From assembly GCA_900175165.2 (NCBI GenBank), contig FWWN02000650.1, forward strand, positions 1 to 64,000: 64,000 nt of DNA, read 5' to 3'. The position numbers were made by a program, and so were the translations under genes. Source of the stretch: Rhizomucor pusillus (taxonomy: Eukaryota > Mucoromycota > Mucoromycetes > Mucorales > Lichtheimiaceae). This document shows positions 25,350 to 38,316 of this stretch, in pieces. Numbering within the stretch: the stretch's first letter is position 1; every line of letters begins with the position of its first letter. A model generated the notes under the pieces. The model made no database searches and had not been told where the DNA came from. It saw only the letters and a list, made by a program, of their open reading frames with translations.

Positions 25350-28300
25350 TTAGTAGTGTCTGGAGGAGTAGATTGGTTGGTGTTGCTGGTGATGGTGGTG
25401 GTATTGATATGGGTTTCCGCTGTAATTATAGTATTGTTGCTGTTGTTGTTGGTAGTGATAACTAGGCTGCTGCTGTTGCTGTTGTTGGTATTGATAGCGA
25501 ACATGTACATTATCATCGTCGCTGCTTCCAACAAGGTCTTCTTCCTCGGGCAAACCGAGATCCTCGACTTCCTCGTCATCAACTAGGACTTTTTCACCTG
25601 GACATAGGTGGTGAGCACCAATGCTTCTGTTGAATAATGTAAAGATGAGCTAAGCTTACCATAGTTCTCCAAGCCAACAATAGATTGGGGTGCACCGTGC
25701 GTGTAACTAACACTGTTTCTGTTGCTTCTGCCACCACGATCCTCGCGTAGTGCCTGTACTCGTAGATTTTGCATGATAGGATGAGCTTGTTGCTGCTGAG
25801 CGACGACGTGAGTTTCACGGCTAGGGGAGTTGCTGGATTCGTGTGTGTAGAAGATGTAATCAAACTCGGTGAGGAGGAGACTAAGGATGCCAGCGGGGAT
25901 GCCGAGGGTTGCAGAGAATACGATGCCCACGTTGCGCATTGTCATTTTGTTGATACCTGCGTGCTGCACAACGCGAATTAAGTGAGCCGATAATGTACGC
26001 AAAAGAGTGTAATTTTCAATGGGGAGCATCGAGACGAGACGGCCCAGCTCGTCTACTCGTTCTCGACGATCTACAAGGTCCATGACATCCAAAAACTCTT
26101 TGAGCAGCTCGTTCGTCAGCACGTTGTCGGGAAGTTCACGCAACCACATTTTCAGTAGACCAGCCACTGCATGTATATCGTATGGCTCAGAAGAGCTGAG
26201 AAGATCCACGTCACCCTCTGAAAAGGAAAAATTAGGAAGTTGCGCTTTTATCGCGTATATTCATTAACTACATGACGTTACCTTCATTGAAGCGTGCCTT
26301 GAGATTTCTGATCTTGACAGCGCTGCCGGAAAGTCGATAAATGCCTTCCTCTTGGATAGCGTTTCTAGCTTCCAAGAAATCAATGCATCGATAAACAATG
26401 GCAGGAAGTTCATATCCTTCACGAACACGAGCGACCTGTATAGCCTCCTTGAGGGGAATGCCAAAGACTTGTTTCTTGCCCTTGGGCTCGCTGTCTTTAC
26501 TACGCCAGTCTGTATCTAATGGACTAGGAGCAGCATTGGATGAAGAGGATCCGTTGTGTGAACCAGCAAACATCTTTGGCCAAAACGCTTTGCGTCCCTT
26601 CTTTTTGCTATCTGCATCTGATTCGTCGTCTCCTCCAGCAGCAATGGGTATGTTAGCAGGTAGCTGATGGTGACCGAGCGCCATTTTCTGGTTCGCTTCT
26701 GCCATTTCAGCAAGCTGCTTAAAGTAAGACGTATCCAAGCTCGAGCGACGTTGGAGCTTGTTGGTGGTAGCAACAGGCTTGATGTCATCTTTTGATATTT
26801 TGCCGCTACCGCTCTTCTTTCCGCCGGTACGTTTCTCGCGGCTCGCAGCTGCTGCCTCGTGGTCAATGTATTGCTTAATTGCATCTACCCATGCGTCTCT
26901 CTCAGGGTCCGATTCGGCGCAAAGAACATGCCGAGCAACTCCTCCGGGTGCCGACTTTTTTGGTTCTAAAATTAGGAACGCATGCTTAAAGCTGACTTCC
27001 TTTGTTGCTTCCGGCGATGCTATCTGCTTCCCGATCTGTGCCTCAGTCAAGCAGATGAAGCCCAAGTACTGGCCATCCTCCTAGATTTTTTTTTACACCT
27101 GGTTAGAAAAAACTGTTGTGTCTTTTTGATTTCTGATAGACGATTAACTTACATCCTCGTAATACTTGAAATCGGGTCCATCCAAAACAAAGAAACGTTT
27201 CTTGAGTCCTCCAAAATTTTTGCCTCGCTTTGTCAAGTAGCCTTGTTTGAATTTGGGAACCTAGGGAAACGTACGTCTAAGTCCTTGCTTGCTTTAATGG
27301 CATGCAATAGATATCCAATGCTTTACCTTGTTGTAGGATGACTTGTCAATAACATTGGAACTCAAAAACGCGCAGAGATCAGTCACATCCAAAAGCGGTA
27401 AGGAAATGGCATGCTGCAAGTAGGCTTCCACAGCCATCTGCAAAGGGGAAATGGTAAGTCTGATGCTGACGTATACATACGACGCTATGTGAATGAAAGA
27501 TAATACTTTACCCTACGCTGGTCAGCCTTATTTGGCGCATTAGTTGCAAAAAGTGCTTTATCAGGAAGCTTGGCAATCTTGCCAACGACAGATCTTTGTG
27601 ATTTGAGCTATAAAAAAGAAATAAAGTTAGTGTTAATAACTCTTTCATTAACACTTGGTTTTTTTTTCTCCTAAATTACCTGTGTATCCAAAGCCAGGAA
27701 TTCAGAGTAGAGTTTCTGTATACGCCACAGTTCTTCCAGAGCACTGTTTGGATCAGACATGTCCTTCCTCTTCTTGACGGAGATAGTAAAGGCCGTGACC
27801 TCTTTGCCTTTATCGTTTGTGAATATATGTGAGCCTACAACTTCGACCTTGATTCCAGCCATTGGACCGGCCGATGCTCCGGTTGCTGGGGCACCAGGGG
27901 ATGCCGGAGAAGCAGGAGCAGTAGTGTCAGAATACGCGGAGGATCTCGGTGTCGAGGGTGCAACACCAAGGTGATCGTTGTTGTGATAATAATCAGTGCT
28001 ATTTGCTGGGGCGGCGTAGCTTGGGTGGTGGGGGATATCGTTAGCAACAGGACTGGTACGCTCGGCCGTGCGGTACTCTTGTGGATTCGAGTAGGCATGA
28101 TGCGCAGATTCAGCAGCATTTTGGTAGTCAGATGTCTGCTTACGGCTGGGCGGGGGAGGTAATGTTGTTGTTTCCTTTGGCGCACGAGCAGAGTACTGCG
28201 CATCCTTTCGCTGGATAGCATCTTGATACTTTGCAAACAGCTGCGCATCCTTATCGACAATCATTTCAACAGGGGACACAGACATTTCAGGAGCTGTGTA

Positions 28301-28430
28301 CGACTGATTGGTGTTGCTGCCTCTAGTTTCCTGATGGTGAAATTGCTGTGAGACATAGGCGGGATTGACGGTTGCAGCTTTCCTCGGTTCAGGATCTGTA
28401 GCGCTTCGCTGCTGCGGCTGCTGCTGCTGC

Positions 28431-28464
<34 letters not shown>

Positions 28465-29113
28465 GGTGCTGTTGTTGGTGCTGTTTATTCCGATTCTCGT
28501 AGACATAGGTTGCAGGCATGCTCGGCTCAATGACTGTTGCACCCATCCGCGGTTCGCTGCTGCTCTCCTGGCGGTAGCTACCATTCGATGCTGTGCTTAC
28601 GGGTGATGCAGAATTCTCTCGACCTATATTCTGTCGGTACGGCGACCGAGGAGGAGGTACTGGTCCGGCAGCAGATGGATCCTCCAAGTAACCACTGCCA
28701 TCCTGTGGTGACCGTTTGTATCGCATCTCACGTTCTTGGTAACGCTGTGCCTTTTGGATATTCAGTTCCTGCTCTGGCTTTGCACGAGGAGCAGATCGGT
28801 GTTCTTCGTCTCGCTTTGATTCGTGCTGTTGTTCCTCGGAGGCCGGCTCGCGTGCAGCGGCGACGCTGCTATCTCCTCCGCCTTCTCGCTGCTGTTCCCG
28901 TTGGTTCCTGACAGCGTTCATTATCTGCGCTTGCTCGAGAGTTTGTGTTCGTTCAAGGAGCCCGTCTCTCTCTGAAGTAACGAGGGCTAGCGACTTTTGC
29001 AGGTTTTGGATAACTGTCCTCTGTCTTTCCACTATACGCCAAAGTTCCTCGTTCTGCGCAGCTAGATCGTTCGGCGCCGCGCCGCCGCCTTGAGGAGCGA
29101 TCTTGGTCGACAT
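25350..29113 (-). CDS. PX-PH-RhoGAP protein, BEM3-like
   Basis: A GTPase-activating protein for Rho/Cdc42-type GTPases, with the domain order of yeast Bem3. The N-terminus (from 29113) is a short coiled coil, then disordered Gln/Ser/Pro-rich sequence with a long poly-Gln run (28415-28470). A PX domain follows (KVEVVGSHIFTNDKGKEVTA through AVEAYLQHAIS), which binds phosphoinositides. A PH domain (FKQGYLTKRGKNFGGLKKRF) comes next, then the RhoGAP domain (FGIPLKEAIQ, EEGIYRLSGSAVKIRNLKAR with the arginine finger, LLKMWLRELPDNVLT). The last exon, joined at GG-EKVLVDDEE, is acidic then Gln/His/Tyr-rich and ends at 25350. About eight exons. Expected place: sites of polarised growth. Confidence 0.9.
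28418..28475 (-). repeat. CAG/CAA repeat coding poly-Gln
   Basis: About 19 consecutive Gln codons, mainly CAA with some CAG, in the disordered N-terminal half of the BEM3-like protein. The purer CAA block suggests replication slippage; length polymorphism between strains would be expected. Confidence 0.85.
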
Positions 29114-30868
29114 TGCTCAAGGAGAGAGAGAGAGTGAAAGAGAGTGAGTGAAAGGAGTGTAAGATGAGGAAAGCTAAAAGGCTGACATGAGAGTCATAAA
29201 AAATAGTTTTGCAGCTGCTTTTGGTAAGCTTACCTGCCGGCGAGCGCCTGGTGCCACAAGAATGTCTGTTCATCAAACCCAAGAAGTACACCCGCCCTTT
29301 TCGATGAGTGGGACGAAGACGAGGACGATCATCACTCTCTCTACAGGACTCTCGATTGATACTCTGTTGACCAATTCAAATTGGCAATTGCCACTCTTCG
29401 TGTAGAGAGCATTTTAGCAACTAATACTATTCAGCCTCACCACACACGGAGCGACGCATTTCACGTGCTACGATGACATGCCGGGTTTATGGCCCCGGTT
29501 AGCGTGGTTTCCATGGTGGAAGTTGCTTGTCCCTTCCGCAATGAACAATTCATTATCCTCTTTTTTATTTTATCCGCGCGTAAGGCTGCTACTCTATCTA
29601 TCCGCAATTTATTATACTCGAGCATGGTTTCCACCCCTGGCAACAATATATAGCCCCAACAGTGAGGAATGGGATGCAAACCAGCTTGTGCGACCACGGA
29701 AATTAATATGAATTTTCTGCGAGAGACGCCTGTCCGTTTTCTTTACTCAGTTTAGATCACAGATGTCAGTTCCAGCGTAGCAATAGAAACAAGCTACTGC
29801 CTACGTAACCCAAACGCCTATCTTTACTAATAGCTAATATCTGTATATTCATACGGAAAAAACGTGCAATGATGAGTTCTGAAAATCTTGTTTGTCACAA
29901 CGCGGAAGTTACTTTGTCGCTCTTCTAGTTTATTACATTGTGTCTAATGGATGAAAACATGTATTATTAATAATAAAAAAGATTTTCCCATCGACAAAGA
30001 AATGAAAAATGGCTACGTTTCGGGATTTGATGCAACAAGATTAAAGCGCGTGGCTCTCACGCATTTTCTGCGATCTACTGTGCAACGTCAACTACATGCA
30101 CCCGTGTTGTGTATGCTGAATGTTACGTAGCTTAATTTTTTCTATACCATGTAATGTTTAGAACCATTTACTACTAGGGTACCGATAGAAGAGCATAAAT
30201 TGATTTACAAAAGAGATCCATTGCAGGTGGTTAGCCGTGACAATAAGTCGATAATTAAATATATGCATGGCGACAAAGAGACGCTGTTGCAAAGGGTGTT
30301 ATTGGTACAGTAGAAGATTTGCAGAACGAGGTGATGGATCTAAAGATTTGTCCTTGAACTGTATGAAACAATGTCCACGAGCATGTTATCAGCACTGTAC
30401 AAACATTCTGTAAAACAATGTGAACGTGAAACTGCAGTATCTCATACATTTGACAAGGAAAGGTAATTTATCAGCAGTGCATTGCTTCCATTAACCGACC
30501 AAAGAAAAGAAATATATGGAGCGAACTTTTAGGTACAGGCAGAGGATTTAGAAGCCCAGAGGAGACGGATATGCATACGTTTTCATGTATCCGTGATACA
30601 CCTACGAAACACTCATCATAGATCATTCCCTCCCATGCGTCCCTTCCTCGTTGTAGCTCTAGTATGCATAATATGCATTGAGAACTATGCATCTACTCCT
30701 ATACCATCCCTCTTGTCCTAGAAGTCCTGATCTCTCCCTTTGTTTGAACATTTTTTTCCTTGTTCGCAATAGCCTCTTGCATATAGCATTCTTTAGATAA
30801 AAGTGTTGTGCTTGTTCTAATTTACAAAATGGGCGCTCCTTGGTATCGTGCGTGGGTGCTTTTTTCTT
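29114..30868. other. Gene-poor intergenic region
   Basis: A 1.75-kb stretch with no supported gene. A GA-rich tract lies just upstream of the BEM3-like start. The open frames at 29187-29405, 29461-29697 and 30255-30692 show no domain, splice continuation or family feature. It is AT-rich from 29800 on. I cannot exclude a non-coding RNA. Confidence 0.5.
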
Positions 30869-31161
30869 TTACTGAGCGGTTGTAGTGGTCGAGGACGCAG
30901 CGTCCCGTCTTTCTTCTAGCAGGCGCTCAAGGCGCGCGTTGTCTTCCTCCTCTTGCTGTGCTTTCTTTGCTCGTTGCTTTGCCTCCGCAGCTGCCAACAT
31001 TTGATCTAGCAAATCGATCGCGCGTGAGCTCGATTGTCCATTCAAGTGAATCTGTCTTGTTGTTCCTCACAGTAGTTGCTCTTGATCAAAAGGAGCTCCA
31101 CACCAGCTCCTAGTCCAACGCCTATACCAAACGTCTTTGCATAGAACTGTGCTAAACTCAT
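30869..31161 (-). CDS. Small single-span membrane protein (75 aa)
   Basis: Exons 31161-31071 and 31005-30869, joined across a 65-bp GT-AG intron, give 75 residues. The start MSLAQFYAKTFGIGVGLGAG and VELLLIKSNYY form one hydrophobic segment (about 10-26) with a GxGxGxG face. A charged Ala/Gln/Glu/Arg helix follows (AAAEAKQRAKKAQQEEEDNA), ending in Ser/Thr. Reading straight through exon 1 would stop early, and the splice restores a frame that runs to the stop. This shape is common among small inner mitochondrial membrane assembly factors, but I cannot name the family. The intron, tail composition and compact size support a real gene. Confidence 0.6.
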
Positions 31162-31340
31162 TTGTGTTGTTAACGGCGGGGAAGTGATGAATGGGATAAA
31201 ATTGAGCAAACATCCGCTTGTAAAATTGATGACGTCCTGACAACAACAATTAAACAATAGACGATTCTATTTGGTTAAATAAGTTTGAACATTATTATAT
31301 ACTATTAAAAGGAAAGAGAAAAAAAGAGATAGAAAGGGAA

Positions 31341-31360
31341 TGTGTGTGTGTGTGTGTGTA
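31341..31360 (+). repeat. TG dinucleotide microsatellite
   Basis: Ten or so TG units in the short gap between the small membrane protein gene and the 3' end of the RGS gene. Confidence 0.85.
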
Positions 31361-31380
31361 ATTATTTTATATATGCATTT

Positions 31381-33448
31381 TCATGCCGGGTTCTCAACTA
31401 CAGAAGGGTGGGTGGGGGTACCGTACAGTAAGCTATTGTTATTCTTCTTTTCCGCCTCTTCATGTTCTCGCTGCTCCATGATCTTTCGATACTTTGGTGT
31501 TTTTACAAACTTTGGTACCGAGTCGGATGCCATGAGACGGCAAATGTGTTCGTTGACGCGATCCAGAAGCTTAAGCATCATCCGCAGACTTTGAGACGTA
31601 GACGCGGTAGAGATAACGACGGTAGGTTTGACCTGGCCGGGAGAGTAGCTCGGTACAACTTGTACGATCGAGCTGACGAGACGTGCAATTTCTTGCCTCA
31701 AAGAGTGCTCTACATTGAGTTCACACGGTGATCCTGTTTCAATATATGTTGACCAGATATCGTGAGCATCCTCGAGCAAATCCTTTTGGTTCTGTGACGG
31801 CATGGCAGGGCTTTGGCTGCGGCACTTGCGTCGCAGTGTTGAGTAATCGATCCAGAAATCCAGGTTCTCTTCGCAGAAATTGGCGCGTAGAAAATCTTTA
31901 AACAACGAACGCAGCTGTGGATCATCGAGGATCAGTTTGAGCTTCGCAGCGTTGCTTTCCTTGGGATCTTCCTTTTGATCGACATTGTACTCGACAGCAG
32001 AGCTCGGCGGTCTTGATTGCGACGATAATGACTTGTATTTCCCGTTCGTTACTGCAACCTTTGTCGTTGACGAATCTTCACCCGTTGTTTCCGCCGCCGC
32101 CGTCTTGGCTGTTTCCGGGTCCTGCGACAGCATTTCACGCAACGTGGTTTGCTCATTATCTGTGGCAGCGCGGTTTGATGTTGCAAGCGAGCCAGTTTTC
32201 GTGGAAGAGGCGGTGGAACGAGGCCGATTGAGGCTTGACGTTGACGAAGACTGAGGTACAGAAGATTGCTTGTCAAACTCGGCAACAACATCCTTGCCCT
32301 TGGGTGTAATGGACAGCATGATGGTTTTTGAAGCTTTGATAGGCAGGGAATGCTTTGGTTCTTGAAAGTTGAGCCATCCATATTTCACAAACTCGCTTGC
32401 TAACTGCTCTGCTTCGTCGCGCGAGGACACTGTACTGTAATCCGTCAACCAGTCGCAACATAGCTGAGTTGAAAAGATCGTCCGCATGGTTTTGGTCGAC
32501 GATCGAGTGTGCCCCTTGCGCCCCTTTTTCGAATAAGTCAGAAGGTTGTTTGCTAATAGTTGCACGCGTGAGTCGCCGCTCGAGATCTGAGAAGCCATTG
32601 CAAACGGCGCACTTGTCCCCGTGCCCGTTGTCGATGATCCAGAAGACTGCGTCGACGCCGAAGACAAATTATTGACTCTATCCGCAGCAGACGAGGCGGA
32701 TGAGGTCGCCTTGAGCCCGTTACTGCTATTCTTTTCGAGCTCTCCTTCAAGTGGCAAACTCGACATCATAATGCGAAACACTACAGAAAGGTTCTGGTGT
32801 CCGTAGAGGATTTGGTCGTCGTCCGGGTGGCGCTCGAGTCGAACGAGCTGGATAGGCTCAATGTTGCTGAAATGCTTCCGGAGCTGCGTCATGTCAGCCT
32901 CAGTCCGCACGCAAAAATCCTGCAAAACGCAGAGTCCCTTTGGCGTGAGCTGCCAGATACCTTTACTCTGGAAAGATCGACTTTGCGGGTCAGTGGCGTT
33001 CTCTGTCAGTCGGCATAGTTGAAACTGCTGGCAAAGCGCCTTGGCCATATCCTTTTCCATATTGAACGTAGTCGTCGTCGTGGTTCGGATCAGCTTTGAA
33101 TTGTCGTTTGGGTCGGGTACACGTGCTGTGTACGAGAAACGCAGCGACCCGAGCGCTTGAATCGCATCTTCGGAGGTGAATGTATTGGGATAGTTGCGAA
33201 ATAAATATCGATGCGTGTCAAGAGGGATCTGGACGATCAATGCTGCGAACAGATCGTGAATATCCTGCGTGTATAAGCATTGCAATGTGAACGATGGCAT
33301 GCGATGAGCACTGTGCATCTGCCAAATATTTTTTGCTTCAAATAGCACTGATATCTGCAACAATACTCACCTTGAGATACGGTCGCCCGTCAATGGTGAA
33401 CTTCATCATTGACGTGTACGCTTGCTGCGAGATATTACTAATTTCCAT
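31381..33448 (-). CDS. SST2: RGS protein of the SST2/FlbA type
   Basis: Speeds GTP hydrolysis by a G-alpha subunit and so damps pheromone or nutrient signalling. Exon 1 (from 33448) encodes MEISNISQQAYTSMMKFTID then GRPYLK; the intron ends before DIHDLFAALIVQIPLDTHRY. Two DEP-like domains follow (IQALGSLRF..., FSTQLCCDWLTDYSTVSSRD), which in Sst2 bind the receptor tail. A Ser/Thr-rich linker leads to the RGS box (LKLILDDPQLRSLFKDFLRA, ANFCEENLDFWIDYSTLRRK) that runs to near the C-terminus. The RGS box has a long loop before its last helices, as in fungal members. A G-alpha gene lies 24 kb away on the same strand, but pairing is inferred. Confidence 0.92.
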
Positions 33449-34069
33449 TGTAGCCGGGAGAGGAAAGAGAAAAAAATAAAAATAACGGAAAAAAAGGTGA
33501 ACAAGTGTCTTTTGCGTACGGTACAGGGTGCTTATATGTTGTGATCTCTTGACAAACAACAAACTAACATCGAATCGTTCCCCCAATAGAAAACGAGAAC
33601 AGGTTCGCGATGGGGGTCATGGACTGTGTGTATGTGTGATAAAACCTTGATTCACAAGGACAGAATAGGGAGCAACGTCGCAGAGGGGGCTACCAAATCG
33701 GTTATTTGCTCCATCTCCTATCTCCTTTCCTCACAACAACAACACAGTTGATGAGAGGCTATTGCTGCTCCTTCTAAAGATTGCACGCTTGGACCTCTCT
33801 CTCTGTCGCATATCAATTTATGCACAGTCAAATCAGACGCAACAATGCGCCCCTGGCAACGGACTTGGCGTTCCAACTTTCACCACTGGGAACGCACACC
33901 CAAATATGACAACGGTGAATCTATTACTCCTCCTGCCTTTACTCTCCCTCTAATTTTTTTCACATACACGCACGTGCTTTTACTCTCGCTCTCTCTCGGC
34001 AGAGCAGCAGCCTTGTGGGTCGCTGTCAATCTCAGAATCGCAGGATCCCTTTTCAGACATGATGCCTCT
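33449..34069. other. Intergenic region
   Basis: About 620 bp between the RGS gene start and the EDE1 3' end. Short GA, CT and AAC tracts are present. I see no supported gene; it should contain the RGS promoter. Confidence 0.6.
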
Positions 34070-37000
34070 TTATTTACCAGAATCTAACAAGAAGTTGGTC
34101 GCCTTTGTCAAGTCTTGATCATACCGATCCAAAGCTTCTTTCGCCGCTGCACGGTCAAAGCCCATGCTGACCAACTGCCCAAGACTGCTAGTGTCTAATT
34201 CAGTCCCCTCGGTTTGCTGCTGCTGCTGCTCCTTTACAGCATTAGCAGATGAAACGTCAAAGGCGTCTTCAAAGCCCAAGCCCACATGCTCAGATGCCGC
34301 CTCCGTTGCTGCTCTTCCTCGTGCGTTGTCGTCGTCGCGAGCAGTAGAGCCCAAGAAAGGATCCCAATCATCCGTTTGCTGTTTCTGCTTTTGCTTTGTA
34401 TTGTCGTTTTCGCTAGGCTCCGCAAACTGGAACCCTCCAAAATTCGTCGCCCAGCTAAGCTTCTTCCCCTTATCCGGCTCCTCAACACCAAATGCATCGT
34501 CAAAGTTCGATAGGCTCGGATCGTTACTGCTGGAAGAATGAACTACTTTGGCGTCAGCAAGAGGTCCCGCAAACGCAGAGTCAAAATCATCTTCCTGCTC
34601 TTCAAAGAATGAATCAAATGGATTTTTGTTATCCTTGCTGGCATCTGCGCTGCTGCTGTTCACCGACGATATGATCTCGAAGCTTTCTCCCTCACCGGTG
34701 CCTTCATCTGACAATGACGCTTTTTCCTTGTCACTCGGTCGTTCCATAAACACGGCGTCGAAATCATCGTACGTGGTGTTATTAGACTTTTCAGGGTCTT
34801 GCATTGCTTCTTCCTGTGCAACCGATGGTGGCTCCTCTTGCTCCTCCTCCTTTGCCGAAGATTGTTCTTCGAAATTCGTACTGTCTGCTTTGCCTTGCTT
34901 CGATAATGTTCCATCGCCCAAATCTGCATTATTTTTGTCTTGTTCTCCTTCATGCTTCTGCTTCTCTTGTTCACTTTCTATCAATGTTCCAGAGACTTGG
35001 GTCGACGGCGTTATTGTCGTTGTCTGGTTCTCCTCCTCCTTCCCTCCCGGTCCTTCGGGCTGCTTCTGCTGCTCTTCAGCGGTAGGATGTGGACCCTCCT
35101 CTCGTTGCTGCTTCGTTTCCTCCTTTGTCTCTTGAGCATCCGGGTTTCGCTCACCCGTGACGACCTCCTCCGCCTCCTTTGGCGTCGCAGTTTCTGATGG
35201 CACGCTATCCGATGATCCCTTTAATTCTTCTGCCGCCCCAGGGATCCTTTCCTCTTTACTCTTGTCCAATTCGGAAACTGGCGGCTGAGACACGTTGTGT
35301 GGTTGGTGCTCTGTTTCACAATCCTCCTCCTGCTCTCCTTGTTTTTCTTCTTTTCTGCTGCTTTCTTCGTCGGCTGGTTCCTTGCCCTTCTCCTCCATGG
35401 GTCCGGTCTGAGGCGTAGCGTGCAACGCAGCTGCCGTAGCGGTCACGATCGGTTCAATAGCATTGGCTGCTATCGCTGCTGCTATCGCTGCCGAAACGGC
35501 CGGACTTGCGCTCGCACCTAGCGACTCTTCTGTTTTCTTTGCGGTTACACTATCCTCTGCTACATTTTCTGCCTTTGCTTCTTTTTCCGGTACTGATCCT
35601 GCTAACTGGGACAAGGGCATGTTATCTTCTTCGTCTTCTTGCTCCTCATCTGTTGTCGTCTCCTCCGGCGCTTCACTGCTTGACGTTTCTGTATCCTTGA
35701 CACGATCCTCATGAGCTTCATCCTTGATTTGCTGAGCATATTCGTCCAGTTCTTTGTCGACTTTGACCGCTGTTCCTTCCTGGAGGGGAGTCTCAACGCC
35801 GGACAGCAACAAGCTCTCCTTCGGTGCACCGTCGCGCGGCACGTTGGACAACGGTAGTTGCTCCTTGTCCTCTTTACGAAGGAGTGCCGTCGCATCCACG
35901 TCGCGTGCCTGTAGATCCTCAGACGTTGCATCGGTCTTCTCCTGAATATCCTTGCTGGTCGGTGGAGGCGGAGGCGGTGCACGGCTCTTTCTTGTCGTTG
36001 TATTTGCGAGTGCTTGTTGTGATTGTGAATTGTGGTGGCGACGCTGAGGTGGAGGTGGAGGCGGAGCCGCTTTTTTCTGCTTATTATTATTGTTCTTGGG
36101 AGATTCTACTGCAGCAGCTACGGCGGGAGCAGCAGCAACGGCTGACGATGCCGTGCCAAAAATGTCATCAAAACTCGGTTTTTGCTGCTGCTGTTGCTGT
36201 TGTTGCTTTTCTCCAACGTACGCTCGCAACCGCTCCAGTTGTTGCTGCAAAAGCGCTGTTTCTTCCTGCACTTGATGTACTCTGTGTCGTAAGTTTTCGC
36301 TCTCGGCACGACTGTTTTCCAGCACAGCTCGTTCTTGATCTATTTCGCGTTTCAATTCAAGCAGTTGTTGCTCGGCTTCCTGATGCTCTAAGCGTGCTTG
36401 CACCCAACTCGGCTCCTCTGCAGCTACTAAGTCGCGGATCTCAGCCAGGCGTTTAGTTTCAGCTTGTTGCACAGTTTGAATTTGGGCAAGTTGCGAATGT
36501 AGATTCTCTTTTTCTTTCACCAGTTGATCTCGCGATTGCTGGATACTCGTTTTTTGAGCCTGTACGTTTGCTACCTGTCCATTAAGTGTTGACAGCTGAT
36601 ACTGGAGCTGATTGACCTGGTTAGTCTCCTCGGTAAGCTGCTCATTGTTTCCAAAATCGCCTAACAGGTCTGTATCCTCATCTATGCAAGGTATATATGG
36701 GTTCAGTCGTATGTTTTTCGAGAGAGAGTGTGTGTGTAGCGTCACCTACTTGGCGGTACAGGCTGGCCTAAGGATTCCGGGGAAGTTACCATTGTTGGCT
36801 GAGGTTGAGAAATTGGAGTATTTGTTGCTGGAGCAGCAGGCAAAAGCGATTTTGGTAATGATTGCGGTAGTGCTTCACCAGCCATGCTTTTTTGAATCAA
36901 GTGCATGGCCACAGCAAACTCGTCTCGCGATAAGCGTCCGCGGTGTTCAGTGTCAGCCAAATCCCATATGCGAGCTAGAGTTTGCTCAGGCAACCGGGAG

Positions 37001-38101
37001 TTCTTGAAGAACTCGACAGCCTCCGTTCCTTGAATGAATCCAGTGTGACGCGTATCCAATCGGTCAAAGAATGTATTGTATTGCATCCTCTCTTCAGGTT
37101 TTATCTCCCATTTGCTCGACATGGATGAGAACGCCGCGCTGCCGAGGGAATCGAGTGATTCTGCACGTTGACGACCAGGTATCATGGGAGAACTGGTACC
37201 AGTCGTTTGACGCGATGTCATCGAGGGCGACATGCTCGTTCGTCGCAAAACCGGTGAAGATTGGATCGAACCCGATGCAGACGCATATACTTTGGCGGGC
37301 AGTTGCAGAGGCAGCGTAGTGATTGTACCGTCCATAATTTTCGCAATGTAGTGCATGGCGATGACAAATTCGGTCTGGTTGAGGTTGCCGGATTTACGCA
37401 CGTTTGCCAAATCCCTGGCAACGAAGAGAAACTTAATATCATGCACCTTTACGCTGTCATTTCTCTATTCATACCATATTTTGCCAAGCACATCGGGCGG
37501 AAGCTTCGATTTCAAAAAGATAGACTTTGCCTTTTCGCCGTCAATGAGACCATCCACAGGTTGGTGTACTCTGAATATGCCAAGATATTTCTCGCGTTCG
37601 GCCGCCGTAATCACTTGAGCTGCTGCTGCTGTGCTTTCGGTGGCGTCAGGATTGAACCCTTCAAACTGAGGCAGAGGCACCACTGTTTTTCATCAAACAA
37701 GGCGCTTTAATTATTTGCATTGTCGAGTCCTTTGTTTTGTTCACACTTGCCTGTTGATAAGATTGGCTCGGCAACTTCTCGGCCATGTTGAGCGCAGGCA
37801 ATGAGCTTCAGAGCGACAGAGAAAGTTTCAGGAGTCAAGTATCCCAAGTTGTCTCGATCGGCTGTTTCCCATATCTTTTATTTGACAGCACGTCAGCCTC
37901 TGCTGTTGTTCCCATAATTGCACCGTTGCTGTAGGGCTTACTTACGTCAGACAGGATTTCGTTGGGAATGCCAGAACGAGCAAAAAAGCGCACAGCTTCT
38001 TGCCCGGTGACAATGTTGGGCTTGCCTCCACTGGCTGCGCTGAAGAACTTTAGATATGCTTGAAATTCATGTGGTGATAGCAGCGATTCCCAGTTTTGCA
38101 T
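34070..38101 (-). CDS. EDE1: EDE1/Eps15-type endocytic scaffold
   Basis: An early clathrin-coat protein that gathers at forming endocytic sites. Three EH domains lie at the N-terminus: LSPHEFQAYLKFFSAA with IWETADRDNLGYLT; TAAEREKYLGIF with DLANVRKSGNLNQ; and QYNTFFDRLDTRHTGFI with IWDLADTEHRGRLSRDEF. These bind NPF motifs. A coiled coil follows (QLQYQLSTLNGQVANVQAQK onward), then a poly-Gln run, a Pro-rich stretch, a long Glu/Ser/Thr-rich acidic region, and repeated F-D-x-x-F motifs with one NPF. A UBA domain closes the protein (LGQLVSMGFDRAAAKEALDR, then ATNFLLDSGK) and should bind ubiquitin. At least five exons. The start at 38101 (MQNWESLLSP) is the best ATG I see; a further upstream exon is possible. 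Confidence 0.94.
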
Positions 38102-38316
38102 ATCTCTCTCTCCTGCAACTTCGTCCACCTTAAAAGCGTTGTTGGACAAAGGTTGATCAATGCATTGTCAGCACCCAATAACGTGGGTCCGCCGATCATC
38201 TCAGCTCGCGCGCGCCTTTTCTGGAACCTTTTTGCGAACATGCGCAACAAATATATGCAGATGTTTTAATCAAACAAATGAAAATTTACACGAGCAATGG
38301 TGGGGGAAGGGAGGGT

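Noticed and set aside
25239..25586. Plus-strand Val/Leu-rich frame
   Set aside because: Antisense of the Gln/His-rich last exon of the BEM3-like gene.
29461..29711. Opposed short frames upstream of the BEM3-like gene
   Set aside because: No domain, no splice signals, and they overlap on both strands.
34548..35135. Long plus-strand Ser/Cys-rich frame of 195 residues
   Set aside because: Antisense to the Glu/Ser-rich acidic region of EDE1; codon bias there keeps the opposite strand open.
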